DNA of 64,000 nucleotides, from assembly GCA_022704885.1 (NCBI GenBank), contig JAKJFO010000002.1, positions 1 through 64,000 of the forward strand, written 5' to 3'. The stretch comes from Candidatus Rifleibacteriota bacterium. GTDB lineage: Bacteria; Riflebacteria; Ozemobacteria; Ozemobacterales; Ozemobacteraceae. This document shows positions 37,576-47,711 of this stretch, piece after piece (the first letter of the stretch is position 1; each line of letters begins with the position of its first letter). The translations under genes were made by a program, and so were the position numbers. Under the pieces are notes generated by a model, which did not search any database, had not been told where the DNA came from, and was given only the letters and a program-made list of their open reading frames with translations.

Positions 37576-38649
37576 TCATTCAAAATTCAGCGAAACATGC
37601 TGCGGATTGCACAGCAGAAATGTTGTCCAGGCTTCGTCAAGCGCATCTCCAGCATCTCTGGTCAACTCTACGTCGAGCTGTTCATGCAGCGGACAACTCC
37701 AGTGGTGACGAGTGAACACATAAACATTGCCGCAGCAGACAGGCAGATTGGGCAATCCCCAGCTGCGCTCCAGCTCAGCGATGATCGCTTCAGGTTCGGT
37801 TACCCTTGCGATACCGAGGCTTGACATCTGCAGCAGACGGGCCTGATAAACATAATCCACTTCGGCATAACGTTCTGAAATTTCGGGAGGCGCCAGCAGC
37901 ATATTGGCTGAACGACAACGTTTCTGACAGTATCTCTGACTGCGTATTCTGTCCTGCAGAAAACGTCGGGCGAAGTGCTCTGGTTCATTAACCGCCTCGA
38001 CAAGGGCTGCCGTGGCCGAGGCAATCAGCTCTTTCTGTGAGGCCACCGATTGTAGTATGGCAGCATCAGACGCCAGATAACCGACTCCCGACACGAACTT
38101 TTTACCGGCATACATCGCCGGGAAACCACCGACTACTCTGACAATCGCATCTCTCACCTGGGTTTCGATAATTTCCGGCTTCTGTTCGAGCCATACGACA
38201 AATTTCAGCCGAGCGAGCAGCCAGGTAAAGACAAAGCGCAGATGCCATGGTTGAGGCTTCTCCAGTGCTTCAACCAGAGTTCTTTCTGCTTCCCGGCTCT
38301 TCTGTTTGAGAAGGTAGGCTTTGAACAGCCAGAAATCAGGGGTTTTGTGCAATGGCCAGAGCAACAGATCGGCCGACAGCTTTTTGGCGGTAAGCAGGTC
38401 GGCGGTTGCCGGTCTCGTCTGTATATTTGCCGGCACCGAAGCAGCCTCCACCCTGTCGGGCGAGTCATTTTCTATCGGCACCTCAGCCATGACCGGCTCT
38501 GGAACAGGAGCCTCAATCGAAAACACCGATTCGGCAGGCTCGACGTTCTCCGGCAGATCCGGCCGTGCGTATCTGTCGTAGTATAAATGAATGCTCCAGC
38601 TGAAAACCACAATGATCGCAATAATCAGCCACAATTCGATTCTTTTCAT
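37576..38649 (-). CDS. Hypothetical membrane-anchored protein of the prepilin operon
   Basis: Not recognised. The 357-residue product has an N-terminal membrane helix (MKRIELWLIIAIIVVFSWSIHLYY), then an acidic Pro-rich linker and a helical domain containing a late Cys cluster (RYCQKRC and PVCCGNVYVF) that could bind metal or form disulfides. The frame is open upstream to 38733, but the ATG at 38649 overlaps the previous stop codon as ATGA and directly precedes the helix, so it is preferred. Confidence 0.7.
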   Translation of the reverse strand: MKRIELWLIIAIIVVFSWSIHLYYDRYARPDLPENVEPAESVFSIEAPVPEPVMAEVPIENDSPDRVEAASVPANIQTRPATADLLTAKKLSADLLLWPLHKTPDFWLFKAYLLKQKSREAERTLVEALEKPQPWHLRFVFTWLLARLKFVVWLEQKPEIIETQVRDAIVRVVGGFPAMYAGKKFVSGVGYLASDAAILQSVASQKELIASATAALVEAVNEPEHFARRFLQDRIRSQRYCQKRCRSANMLLAPPEISERYAEVDYVYQARLLQMSSLGIARVTEPEAIIAELERSWGLPNLPVCCGNVYVFTRHHWSCPLHEQLDVELTRDAGDALDEAWTTFLLCNPQHVSLNFE

Positions 38650-39932
38650 CTTGCCGCTTTTCCATCGAGAATAAAGTTGATTTCGGCAAGCAGAATGCCT
38701 GCATTTTCGCCGCAAATCGGGCTGTCTGTACATTTCTGCAGATGCTCGCGGGCAACATCGAGCCAGTCCTGCTTGAAATTATGCAGCTGCCACAGTTCAA
38801 GAGCCAGTCTGGCTGCCTGATACTGCCAGAGACCGTCTGCAACTTTTTCACCCGATGCGATGTGTAATGCCCAGGCATCGTCATAGCGCGCATCAAAAAA
38901 GGCTTCTCTGGAATTTTCCGAAAGTGCGGCGAACCAGCTGGCGGAATCCGCTCCGGCAACAGGCTTTTCCGGCTTCTTTTCGATGATGACACCATACCCT
39001 GCCAGATGCCGGGCAACCTCGGTAAGAATTGCGTCCTTTTCCCAGGCAAGCTTTTTTACCGATGATAGGCCAATGTGCCTGCGGTATTCTTCCAGGCTCA
39101 ATTCACCGGCATTCCACAGCAGAAACTGTCTGACGGTCTCGAGATAAACATCTTTAACCGGACTCTGCAAACGTTTCTGCAACAGCGACCAGTTGGCATC
39201 AGCCATTATCTCAGGCTTTTCTTCGACCGCTGCAAAAATCAGCAGCAACACCTGCTCACTATTGCTCGCACAGGCAGCATCAGTCTCTCGGATAAATTGT
39301 TCATACCGGCTGGCAACAACTTTATCCGGCAACTCGGCAGGCTGATCTGGTGCTTCAGAGCGATCCTCCGGATCGATCGTTTCGCTGGCCATCACAGGCG
39401 TCATCGTGGCTGTTGTAGACTCAGAAGCCGTAAGCGTCAGAGACGCACGTTCTTTGACTGAAATCTGCGCGAGATAGCTCTGATAAGCTACTTCACCAGG
39501 AGCCAGCTGCACCGCATATTGCGCCTGGGTAATCGCCTGTTCCGGCAGACCACCTAGCATCAGTGCTTCGGCAAGGGCGTGACGGTAAACCGCACTGTCG
39601 ACAACCTTAAAATTGAGCCAGGTCAGACGTTTGATTGCCGATTCCGGCTGCTTAAGCCGGGTCTCTGCCACAGCCAGCATATAATGGCCTTCTAGGTGCT
39701 CCGGCGCCAGCGCCAGCAGTTCACCGGCTGCCGAAACAACATCCGGCCACTTCTGCATCTGAAAGGCGAGTCGCGTCTTTTCCAACGCCACACTGGCATC
39801 GGCGGGAAAAACCGGCGGCAAAGCAGACAGCAGAAGAAGAACTGCTGCCAGACTGACAGGCAAAATAAGAGAAACATGTCTGAAACAGATGATGACAGCC
39901 ATGTTTTTCTGGCATATTGTGCGCAAACTCAT
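38646..39932 (-). CDS. Exported TPR-like repeat protein
   Basis: A 428-residue protein with a hydrophobic signal segment (about 15-44, ending VFPADAS) followed by TPR-like helices (ALEKTRLAFQMQKWPDVVSAAGELLALAPEHLEGHYMLA is split over two such units), then a linker and a second helical region with DSPICGENAG near the end. Likely periplasmic scaffold or assembly factor for the neighbouring fibre genes; this is inferred from context. The ATG at 39932 is chosen for the AGGT about seven bases upstream; ATGs at 39986 and 39902 are alternatives. Confidence 0.7.
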   Translation of the reverse strand: MSLRTICQKNMAVIICFRHVSLILPVSLAAVLLLLSALPPVFPADASVALEKTRLAFQMQKWPDVVSAAGELLALAPEHLEGHYMLAVAETRLKQPESAIKRLTWLNFKVVDSAVYRHALAEALMLGGLPEQAITQAQYAVQLAPGEVAYQSYLAQISVKERASLTLTASESTTATMTPVMASETIDPEDRSEAPDQPAELPDKVVASRYEQFIRETDAACASNSEQVLLLIFAAVEEKPEIMADANWSLLQKRLQSPVKDVYLETVRQFLLWNAGELSLEEYRRHIGLSSVKKLAWEKDAILTEVARHLAGYGVIIEKKPEKPVAGADSASWFAALSENSREAFFDARYDDAWALHIASGEKVADGLWQYQAARLALELWQLHNFKQDWLDVAREHLQKCTDSPICGENAGILLAEINFILDGKAAR

Positions 39933-40038
39933 CGCAATACCTGCCCGACTGATGGTACATACAAAAACGTGAACAGTCCTGTGCATGATATGCCCGGACT
40001 ATTCGCAATACTATAAAGGTTTTACGCTGCTCTGTAAA

Positions 40039-40722
40039 TCAGTTGTCGCTGTCAATCTGCTGGGTTGCCGAAGCCTGCTCCAGCAGTGCTTTTTGAAATG
40101 CAGCGACCAGCTCAGGGATTGATTTACCAACTTCTTCATGGATGCGCCCTGATTCCTGCACCTTCTCACCCGGTTCGGCCGTTTCAGAAGCTACTTTGCT
40201 GCCTTCGAGCATCAGCTTGACGGCGCGGCCAAGTTTTTCGAGCTGTGCCTTGATTTCGGGCAGACCCTCTGGAGTGGTGGTCAGATTGCTGGAAAGCTCG
40301 GCCAGACCAATCGTCTGCGCGATAAAATGATCGAGCTGCTGAAGATGTGGTTCAAAAAGAGTCTCCTGCAGGTTGCGCCGTGATGACCGCATCGACCATG
40401 CAATAAAGCCATACGAATTATGAGCAAAATGCAGGGCTTCGATAAGATAACCCTGAACATGCAGCTTATGCTGTGGCTGCAGCCCAACAAAAAAATGCTG
40501 AACGGGAGGCGGAGCAAAAGGTTCTGCAACAGCTGGTTCTGTCGAAACTGGCTCAGTGGCAGCTTGCTGTTCTACAACCACCGGTTTTTCCGATGCTTTA
40601 GCCGCTGTTTTAGCTGCTGGCTTCGCTGCTTTTTTCCCGGCCGCACATGCTGCGTCGAGGTTAACCAACATGGCGGTTGCGGTAAGAATGACGAATGCAA
40701 TGGCTTTTTTTGATATAAACAT
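40039..40722 (-). CDS. Hypothetical exported protein
   Basis: A 227-residue protein with a signal peptide (MFISKKAIAFVILTATAMLV...AACAAG), a Lys/Ala- and Pro/Glu-rich linker (28-80), then a helical domain beginning near QHFFVGLQPQHKLHVQGYL. No known family is recognised. AGGAG lies seven bases before the ATG at 40722; an upstream frame extension to 40749 would overlap the previous gene. It follows the third prepilin gene by 13 bases, so it is part of that operon. Confidence 0.72.
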   Translation of the reverse strand: MFISKKAIAFVILTATAMLVNLDAACAAGKKAAKPAAKTAAKASEKPVVVEQQAATEPVSTEPAVAEPFAPPPVQHFFVGLQPQHKLHVQGYLIEALHFAHNSYGFIAWSMRSSRRNLQETLFEPHLQQLDHFIAQTIGLAELSSNLTTTPEGLPEIKAQLEKLGRAVKLMLEGSKVASETAEPGEKVQESGRIHEEVGKSIPELVAAFQKALLEQASATQQIDSDN

Positions 40723-40735
40723 CCCTTTTCTCCTG

Positions 40736-41395
40736 TCAGAAAGACTCAAGAACTGTTGAAATTCTGAAATTACTCTGTTTGCGAACCTTCATGCTGTCAT
40801 GCAACGGGTAACTCACAACGAATTCAACAGTGAGAACCGTCACATTTTCGTCGGGAAAGAATCGTCGTGAAGAATTTATTTCGTCGACATTGCACATCAA
40901 TCTCTGTTCACTGACAACCCCGCCGCCACGGCTGACGCGGCCATAAAATTCAATGAAAGGTCGAGTTCCTTTGAGAAAACCGGTTACCGTAGATTCGATG
41001 TAACTGGAGCCAGCTGCTTCTTTTTCGAAGGTTTTGAATTCCCATACTGTCCATTCTTTGCCATCAGCCGGGTATTCTGTCATCAGATTACCGTTGCCGC
41101 CACCGCGAATCATTACTGGCTCGGTTGCGATAACGGCAGGCGTAGTTATGACGCCATGTGCATCGACAACCAGTGATTCGATTCTGCTGGTTGCCCCGGT
41201 AAAGTGCTTTTGCCAGAAAATTTCGTTGAGGCGCTGATCGTCGACTGCACTCTGTTTCCATGCGGTTATCTTCTGAGCATTGGTCATCCAGCTGGTGAAT
41301 TGCATGACGACAACTGAGATAACGGCGACGACGCTGACTGAAATTATTATCTCGACCAGGGTGACCCCGCGTCGTTTGATGTTATGACTGTTCAT
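40736..41395 (-). CDS. Type IV prepilin-like (PilW/GspJ type) minor pseudopilin, second triad
   Basis: A 219-residue prepilin-like protein: basic leader MNSHNIKRRG, then VTLVEIIISVSVVAVISVVV, with cleavage expected after Gly10 and Glu+5 present. Overlaps the upstream gene by four bases. The remainder should be a beta-rich head domain. With the two preceding genes it makes a complete minor pseudopilin set distinct in sequence from the sets at 28760 and 51101. Confidence 0.86.
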   Translation of the reverse strand: MNSHNIKRRGVTLVEIIISVSVVAVISVVVMQFTSWMTNAQKITAWKQSAVDDQRLNEIFWQKHFTGATSRIESLVVDAHGVITTPAVIATEPVMIRGGGNGNLMTEYPADGKEWTVWEFKTFEKEAAGSSYIESTVTGFLKGTRPFIEFYGRVSRGGGVVSEQRLMCNVDEINSSRRFFPDENVTVLTVEFVVSYPLHDSMKVRKQSNFRISTVLESF

Positions 41396-41919
41396 CTGTC
41401 TTCCATTTTCAGCATCTGAATCGTTACTGTCATCGAAACGTCGCTTTTGAGGCCTCCGGCCTGAAGAGTCTGCGAAGTCGCATTGGCGGTAATGCGGATG
41501 TAATCTTCGGTATAGCCCGGGTCGAGAGCATTTTCACGCTTGGTCAGACCAATACGTTCGATTGCGGTGACTCTTGCCGAACGACCGGCATTCTCAGCTG
41601 AGAAGCGGTTATCAAGGGTCTCGATCCTCAGATCGGCGATAAATGCCTCATACAAAGCGTCGGTTCGTTTCCCGACCGGCTCATCATGCTTGTAACGAAA
41701 GGCCGCATATAATTCGGTCGGGTGCGCCCTTATCTTGAGCTTGGCCGCCTCGATAGCGGAAACGCATAGCAGTTCGAGCTGTGTTCGTTCGCTGGTAGCG
41801 ATTTTTTCGAAGTTCTGATCGATAGAACGGCTCAACAGAAACGACGCAAAAATCAGCGAGGTGGTCAGGGTTGCAACCACCAGAACAATGACAACGCCAC
41901 GGCGACTGGTTCTTTTCAT
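41392..41919 (-). CDS. PilX/GspK-like minor pseudopilin, second triad
   Basis: A 175-residue protein with an N-terminus of the minor-pilin type (KRTSRRGVVIVLVVATLTTSL...), lacking the conserved Glu+5 as is common for GspK/PilX members, and a short extracytoplasmic domain. It overlaps its neighbours by four bases on both sides. It is much smaller than the PilX/GspK-like proteins of the other two triads (686 and 909 residues). Confidence 0.78.
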   Translation of the reverse strand: MKRTSRRGVVIVLVVATLTTSLIFASFLLSRSIDQNFEKIATSERTQLELLCVSAIEAAKLKIRAHPTELYAAFRYKHDEPVGKRTDALYEAFIADLRIETLDNRFSAENAGRSARVTAIERIGLTKRENALDPGYTEDYIRITANATSQTLQAGGLKSDVSMTVTIQMLKMEDR

Positions 41920-42434
41920 CCGAGATCCGCCTTGTAGACAAAAAGATTGAGACGTTCAGTGTTGCCTGTCATCTTTGATGTCCAGATAACTTCGAATTCG
42001 AGACGAAAATATCTCTTATAGGCCGTCATAGTAGCTGTAGTATCAGGATCAGGCATGGTAACGAACCAGAAATCCTTTTCGTCGGGATCTCTGGTGACAT
42101 AGCGCGTGCGCAGTCGGTAAGTGAACTCAGTGCCATTGATCACGGCACTGGTTGGAATATGCACACTGTTGGAAGGATCTGACCCGAAAGTTTTGCCGAG
42201 CTCGACCGGGCTGCCAAGCGGAATGTCGCGGCCAGGCAGACCAAGAAGCGCGCGCAGATACGATGAACTGCTGTGCATGGCTGCCAGATGGTCGGCATTG
42301 ACCTGGGTGAAGGTGGTGCCGCGGCCGAAAAGGCCAACAAGAGGTATTACCGCAAAGGCAAAGATGGTAATGCCTATTATCACTTCGACAAGAGTCACGC
42401 CGCGATTCAGCGCGACACCACCACATCGCCACAT
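41916..42434 (-). CDS. Type IV prepilin-like (PilV/GspI type) minor pseudopilin, second triad
   Basis: A 172-residue prepilin-like protein. Its leader MWRCGGVALNRG is followed by VTLVEVIIGITIFAFAVIPLVG, with Glu+5. The reading frame runs on to 42599 inside the preceding gene, but the ATG at 42434 lies one base after the upstream stop, has GGAG about nine bases upstream, and gives a normal leader, so it is chosen. The neighbouring genes indicate that it works in the same fibre as the next two. Confidence 0.86.
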   Translation of the reverse strand: MWRCGGVALNRGVTLVEVIIGITIFAFAVIPLVGLFGRGTTFTQVNADHLAAMHSSSSYLRALLGLPGRDIPLGSPVELGKTFGSDPSNSVHIPTSAVINGTEFTYRLRTRYVTRDPDEKDFWFVTMPDPDTTATMTAYKRYFRLEFEVIWTSKMTGNTERLNLFVYKADLG

Positions 42435-42435
42435 G

Positions 42436-45400
42436 TCACTTCGCTCCGGTTCCGCTTCTTTCAGCTTCGGTCGTTGATTCGAGAACGCGTATCTGGAAGC
42501 GGCTCGGAATGATCGGGAAGTCGATATCGAGTTCCCGCGAGTTGCCACCAAGATCGACCACCTTGAGATAGAACGAGTTAGTGCCACTTGAGTTACCACT
42601 CTTGTTTTTCAGCCCTGTTTTGACATCGGCGTTGCCGACACGGAAGACGTATGAAAGTGGCGTTCCGTCTGCATTCAGCAGCCGCAGCGGCGCTTCATCG
42701 TCCATCGACTTGACCGGGTTATCTTCGAACTGCTTCGAGTATAACACTCCGTGCTCATCTTTTACATCTTCTGTGAATTTATAATAGATATTCCTGAAGT
42801 TGTTACGGTCGACGATCTTGCCAAACGGCGCTGCTGCGTCGTTCTGCCAGAACAGAACGTTATCGCGTACCGACAGGTCGAACACTATGACTTCGTCTTC
42901 GGCAAACCCCGGCGCGCCAGGATTCTCCGCGATAAAGGCCGCTTTAACATCGCTGTCTGCGAACTTGATCATCGGATCATCGCGGCGGCTGATGTTCTTC
43001 TCAGTTATTGCCAGATTGCCAGCTGAATTCAGAGAATTTCTGCGATCGTAAACGTAGCCCGGTAAAGTGAAGGTGCTGCTGAAACTGCCGCTGACGAACT
43101 TCTGATCGGGGTCAAAAGCATGCCGCCAGTCGCCCAGCAAGCCGGCCCTGGAACCTTTAACCCTGTCCTTGAGCTCACTGCTGGCCCAGGGTAGAGCTCC
43201 AAACGGCTGTGTCGACGGGCCGAGGGGATTATCCTTCGCAATGTCAGCGAGAAGTTTGAGACTGCCATCGTCAGGCAATGGCTTGTATTTTGCCGTGGCC
43301 AGGCGCAGATCAAGATTGGGGCGCTTGTTGTCAGTTATGCTGAAATAACCTTCGAGGCGGGTATAGTTTCTTGAACCGTCTTCGACCTCAAGCACATACT
43401 TGATCTTACCGGCGATATAATTCGAGAACTGGTGCTGAATCGTCATTTCACGATTTACCGGCGTGCCCAGCTGCTCTTTGGTCTTCGGCTCGATCACAGC
43501 GATGCGATGACCATCGATACGCTCAAGATTGAACTTGTCGATATCAGGCGAGAGATCGCCGTCATATGCGGTAGAGAGCTTATCCTTGATCGCAGGCAGT
43601 ATGATCGGAAACTCGTAACCATTCTGCGGTTCGAGCGTAAAGCGGCCGGCTGCGCCATCGATCTTCTGGAACCACAGGCGCGGGTACCACGAGCGGCGGG
43701 TACCACCGTTCTTGAGACCATCGTTCGGGCCGAAACCAGGATGATTGTCTTCGATACCAATCTGGAACTTGGTCTGGTCACCAGTGTTGCCATATATAGT
43801 GTTGTTCACGACTGCGGCCATTTCGCTGCCATTGAATTCCATAAACTTAGGTATGGAAGGCGGCGTGACATCGACCGTAAACGCCTTGCGCCGCCAGATG
43901 CTGGTCATGTCACGATCGAGATATCTGATCTTACCGTCATTATTCAGAACCAGCCGACTGTAGTCAGCGCCAAAGCGTGCCTTGTTGGCAGATTCCTGGC
44001 TGGGGTGATCGAGGTAGAAGTCACGGCGCATGCAGACCAGCGTCACGATTGTCTCATAGCCTTCGTTCGGGAAAGTCGGTATCGGAAGATCCCATTGATA
44101 TTCTGAAGAGAACGATACCGTCTTGACTTCAAGGAAGCGACTGCCAACGCGCACCAGGTAGGTATTCATCGCCGACTTGTCGATGTCAAGGTTCCCCTGG
44201 GCATCGCGGTCGGGGCGATAAGTGAAACTTCGCCAGTTTTCGACGGCGCCGCCCGGCTGATGGCGCTTGACTTCGATATTCATGCTGATCGGCTTGTCGA
44301 GCAGTATGCCGCTGAACGCTTCAAGATGCCCGGCTCCGGCCAGGTTGCCCTCGTTCAGGTCGGAGGTTTCGTTAACATTGCGGGCGAACTTGAGTTCGAG
44401 CTTTGCCTTGTAGGTATGAAGCGTGCCGGCGGCGTTGACCAGATCGAAGTTCTGGTCGAGATGTTCCTTGCCGTTAACCGATGCCCGCAGATAATACCAG
44501 TCGTTGTTGTTCATCGACGGAATACCGACGGGTCTGATATCGGTCGTTCTGGTTTCCGGGTAGGCTTTGAACGAACCTGAGAAATCGCGATTTCTCAGAG
44601 CTGCCGAATCGCCACCCCACTGTGGAGCATAGGTCGTGATGTTGCCGGGCCCGTTGAGCGTAAGCTTCGGGTCGTCAAAGTCAGCTGGAGTATGGTCATA
44701 AACGGTAACATCATAGGTAAGCGTTCGTGTCTGCGGAATGTCGGTGGCGGCGTAATAGACTATGATACCGAGACCGTCGGTAACCGCCGTGACAATGCGC
44801 TGCGTGTATTTTACCGTGTGAATGACCGTGTATTTTCCAGCCTGCAGAAATTCATAAGTAAAACTGGTGCCGGCGCCAGTTCCACCCGGGACGTCTGGCG
44901 AAATGCGCCAGGTCTGCGACCAGGTGTCTGGCTTGATGATAACCATTTCTGCGCCTGAGAGGCTCCAGGTCTGCGGAATATCTTCGGGGATATCGTTCGG
45001 TCCGATGATATTGGTCGGGAGATATCTGACCTCAGTCGGCGGTTTAGGCGGTTCTTTAGGCTTTTCGGGATCAGACGAACCACCTTCGAGAGAGAAGCGG
45101 CGACCCAGCGAGAACTGATTGCCATCGCCAGAGTCATAAGCCCAGATTGTCGGGTTGATGAACTTGTAGTTGTATGATTCTTTGAGAACGAAATCAGTCT
45201 TGCCATCTGGCGGGTAAGCCGAGAATTTACCGCCGGCGATTACGCGGAAAGTCTTGTCGTTATCGGTCTGAACCGCATGCAACGGCGCCATACCGATTTT
45301 GTGCTGATATACCGTCGACAGCAGAAAGCCGTCTCTGGCTTTGATTTTGTCCCAGTCGGCCATGTCGTTCTTGTCATAGTAACCGTTACCATCAGCATCG

Positions 45401-47484
45401 CCGTAGATGAAAATGTTGCCCATCCAGCCGGATTCAACTGATTCGAGCTGGCCGATGCCCCATGGGTCACCCAGCGCATGCACAGTAGCATTGGTATTGT
45501 TGACCTTGTTGTAAAAGCAGCCTTTTGGATAAACTCTACCGGTCAGAGATTTCAGACGGCCCAGCAGGGTTCCGTCGGGGTAATCCATGGTAGTCTTGCG
45601 ATACAGCTGTGCGAGAGTTGGCTGTGCCTGTGGCCCAAGGTTGGTCAGGAAGTTAGACCCGACTACGCCTGGATCGCTTTTTTCGTTGTAGCTCATCACA
45701 GTCGGCGAAAATTTGAAGTTCTTCGAAGAGGCGCCAGGAATTGGCTGAACATAGAATTCACCGACGAAGGCATTACCACGCCAGCCAATCTGCACGTATC
45801 TGTTTATAGTGCCGGTACCCTGATATACCTCTGGAATCACGACCGGACCAGCAGTTGCCATGAACCGGCGATTGGTGGCAAGCGCCGGAAAGGCGGCGAA
45901 TCTGGCTCTGATCTGGGCAGAAAGTTCGCTGAATGCGGTCGGAAAGCTGACAAAAGCATGATGCCAGACACTGCTGCAGTCATTGATATCTACTTTTCCA
46001 TTTTCATCGAAATCTGCAGTCGGGAAAACCTTGTCAAAAAAATCTTTGTCGGCATTATCGACCTTGTCGTCATTATTGACGTCGAAAATTTTGTTAAAAA
46101 CATACTTGACCGGGCCAGCTTTGGGTCTGCCATCAGAACCGAATATCGGCGGGTTATCACATTCTCTGATGTAACCGCGGGCTCTGGTCTGAGTGGTCGG
46201 ATGAAGGGTATAGCCCTTGATAACGCCTGCGCAAGACAGCCAGTTGGACTGATCTATTGCTGTATATGGCATGGGAGCGATTCTCTGGCCCTTGACGATA
46301 GTAGGTGTCGTAACCAGATACAATCTCGGTTCTGGGCCTTCGAGCGCCATGTAAACCGGCACATCGACCTGGCCAAAACCAAGATTGGCGAGCATCTTGA
46401 TGACATCTTTCATCTTGATCATGCCATCGAAAATCTTGCCGTATTCGATGTAGTATTTCTCTCTGGCGCCACTGCTGCCATTAAGCGAGTCACGCGACCA
46501 TCTGAAGGTGATATTTACTTTGGTATCACCGATGGTGGGATACCAGATTCCGCTGACATCTACCCGCCATGTCGGGTTAATCGCAGGTCTGGGGTGTATC
46601 TCAGCCAGCAGTGATTTTGACGAATCAGGCGGTTTGATCTTGCCAAAAGTGTATTGATACCAGCTCAGATATACTTCATAAAACTCAACCTGATAGCTGA
46701 AAGTCAGATCTTTGATGCCAGTGATGTTTGAGTTGAAAAAATTGCCCGACTCAGGATTCGGATAGATTTTATTTGTCTTTCTGACATAGGTTCTCGATAT
46801 TGGATCCCACACAGTGCTGAAGGTTCTTATGGGGAAATTCTTCTTTTCAGGCTGCTTTACTTTGCGCAAAAAAGCACCGCGATCCCAGTAGTAGACTTCA
46901 TGGTTGTTGTAACAGACATAATAGGTAGAACAACCACCGGACCAGCAATAGCTCCCTGGAGGAGGCCCGGCCCACGACACACAGCCACCTGACCAGCAGT
47001 AGGTTGCTGTGCGATGCCCGGTAGAATACCAGTAATTGATGAGATTCCAGTCATATTCGTTGCGCCAGTGCCAGTAATCGAGGGTCGAGCCGAGATTATA
47101 CTCAACTTTGAGATTGTATCCAGGGGTAAGACGAAAGCCCGGCCCGTTCAACAATTCATATGAACCGATCTTGTTTGGCCCGAAGTAAATGTAAGGCTTT
47201 TTGTCATAAACCATGGGCGAGAATGGAATATTGCGCTGTCTGCCCTCTTCACTGCCAAATTCCGCTGCCGGCAAAGTAAAATTGGTGTTCAGATTGACGT
47301 TGAACCAGTAATTATGTTTGAACGGGTATGCATCAGGAGCCGTGTAGATGATGTACGGCCCGGACGGTTTGGGGGTGTGCGGCGCCGGGTATGTATAACA
47401 GGCAAAAAGCTGCGACGACGCACAAATCATCATCAGACAGAGCAGCCAAAGCAACCCTGTTCCCGGACTCTTCGAGGTTCTCAT
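42436..47484 (-). CDS. Giant secreted protein with dockerin-like calcium-binding repeats
   Basis: A 1682-residue exported protein: signal peptide (LLWLLCLMMICASSQLFAC), a Cys/Trp/Gly-rich section with two copies of YCWSGGC (about 162-182), a pair of EF-hand-like loops D-V-N-N-D-D-K-V-D and D-F-D-E-N-G-K-V-D (from residue 468) resembling dockerin type I, another loop GDADGNGYYDKND near 694, then PKD/Ig-like beta-sandwich regions. Strong AGGAGG eight bases before the ATG. It is the first gene of the operon that encodes the second prepilin triad, so it may be carried or exported by that fibre, perhaps as an adhesin-like or cell-surface component. No catalytic domain is recognised. Confidence 0.8.
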   Translation of the reverse strand: MRTSKSPGTGLLWLLCLMMICASSQLFACYTYPAPHTPKPSGPYIIYTAPDAYPFKHNYWFNVNLNTNFTLPAAEFGSEEGRQRNIPFSPMVYDKKPYIYFGPNKIGSYELLNGPGFRLTPGYNLKVEYNLGSTLDYWHWRNEYDWNLINYWYSTGHRTATYCWSGGCVSWAGPPPGSYCWSGGCSTYYVCYNNHEVYYWDRGAFLRKVKQPEKKNFPIRTFSTVWDPISRTYVRKTNKIYPNPESGNFFNSNITGIKDLTFSYQVEFYEVYLSWYQYTFGKIKPPDSSKSLLAEIHPRPAINPTWRVDVSGIWYPTIGDTKVNITFRWSRDSLNGSSGAREKYYIEYGKIFDGMIKMKDVIKMLANLGFGQVDVPVYMALEGPEPRLYLVTTPTIVKGQRIAPMPYTAIDQSNWLSCAGVIKGYTLHPTTQTRARGYIRECDNPPIFGSDGRPKAGPVKYVFNKIFDVNNDDKVDNADKDFFDKVFPTADFDENGKVDINDCSSVWHHAFVSFPTAFSELSAQIRARFAAFPALATNRRFMATAGPVVIPEVYQGTGTINRYVQIGWRGNAFVGEFYVQPIPGASSKNFKFSPTVMSYNEKSDPGVVGSNFLTNLGPQAQPTLAQLYRKTTMDYPDGTLLGRLKSLTGRVYPKGCFYNKVNNTNATVHALGDPWGIGQLESVESGWMGNIFIYGDADGNGYYDKNDMADWDKIKARDGFLLSTVYQHKIGMAPLHAVQTDNDKTFRVIAGGKFSAYPPDGKTDFVLKESYNYKFINPTIWAYDSGDGNQFSLGRRFSLEGGSSDPEKPKEPPKPPTEVRYLPTNIIGPNDIPEDIPQTWSLSGAEMVIIKPDTWSQTWRISPDVPGGTGAGTSFTYEFLQAGKYTVIHTVKYTQRIVTAVTDGLGIIVYYAATDIPQTRTLTYDVTVYDHTPADFDDPKLTLNGPGNITTYAPQWGGDSAALRNRDFSGSFKAYPETRTTDIRPVGIPSMNNNDWYYLRASVNGKEHLDQNFDLVNAAGTLHTYKAKLELKFARNVNETSDLNEGNLAGAGHLEAFSGILLDKPISMNIEVKRHQPGGAVENWRSFTYRPDRDAQGNLDIDKSAMNTYLVRVGSRFLEVKTVSFSSEYQWDLPIPTFPNEGYETIVTLVCMRRDFYLDHPSQESANKARFGADYSRLVLNNDGKIRYLDRDMTSIWRRKAFTVDVTPPSIPKFMEFNGSEMAAVVNNTIYGNTGDQTKFQIGIEDNHPGFGPNDGLKNGGTRRSWYPRLWFQKIDGAAGRFTLEPQNGYEFPIILPAIKDKLSTAYDGDLSPDIDKFNLERIDGHRIAVIEPKTKEQLGTPVNREMTIQHQFSNYIAGKIKYVLEVEDGSRNYTRLEGYFSITDNKRPNLDLRLATAKYKPLPDDGSLKLLADIAKDNPLGPSTQPFGALPWASSELKDRVKGSRAGLLGDWRHAFDPDQKFVSGSFSSTFTLPGYVYDRRNSLNSAGNLAITEKNISRRDDPMIKFADSDVKAAFIAENPGAPGFAEDEVIVFDLSVRDNVLFWQNDAAAPFGKIVDRNNFRNIYYKFTEDVKDEHGVLYSKQFEDNPVKSMDDEAPLRLLNADGTPLSYVFRVGNADVKTGLKNKSGNSSGTNSFYLKVVDLGGNSRELDIDFPIIPSRFQIRVLESTTEAERSGTGAK

Positions 47485-47676
47485 ATGTCTACCCTCCTGG
47501 CAGCAAAATACGGCTCTCAGATCTTGAGCAACAATCTTTGCACGTTCAATCCCTGAAAAGTTCTTCTAATAAAGTTATACCCAAATTACAACCCTTACGA
47601 CAACGCAAACTTTTTTTACAGAGCCTGCAAAAAATTAGTCTAAATCATCAATATTAAGCCTGTATTTAGTTGCAAT

Positions 47677-47702
47677 CGCGGGCAGTACTGTGACTGCCCG
47701 CG
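47677..47702 (-). terminator. Strong hairpin after the 47712 gene, probable terminator
   Basis: A 10-bp perfect GC-rich stem, CGCGGGCAGT (47677-47686) with ACTGCCCGCG (47693-47702), six-base loop, ten bases after the stop codon at 47712. No T-run follows on the minus strand, so termination might need Rho or be only partial; it may also protect the 3' end. The rest of 47485-47711 holds the promoter area of the giant gene. Confidence 0.5.
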
Positions 47703-47711
47703 AAACATGCA

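Noticed and set aside
45478..46614. 378-codon open frame on the plus strand
   Set aside because: Antisense to the giant secreted protein gene, which has a signal peptide, ribosome site and recognisable calcium loops.
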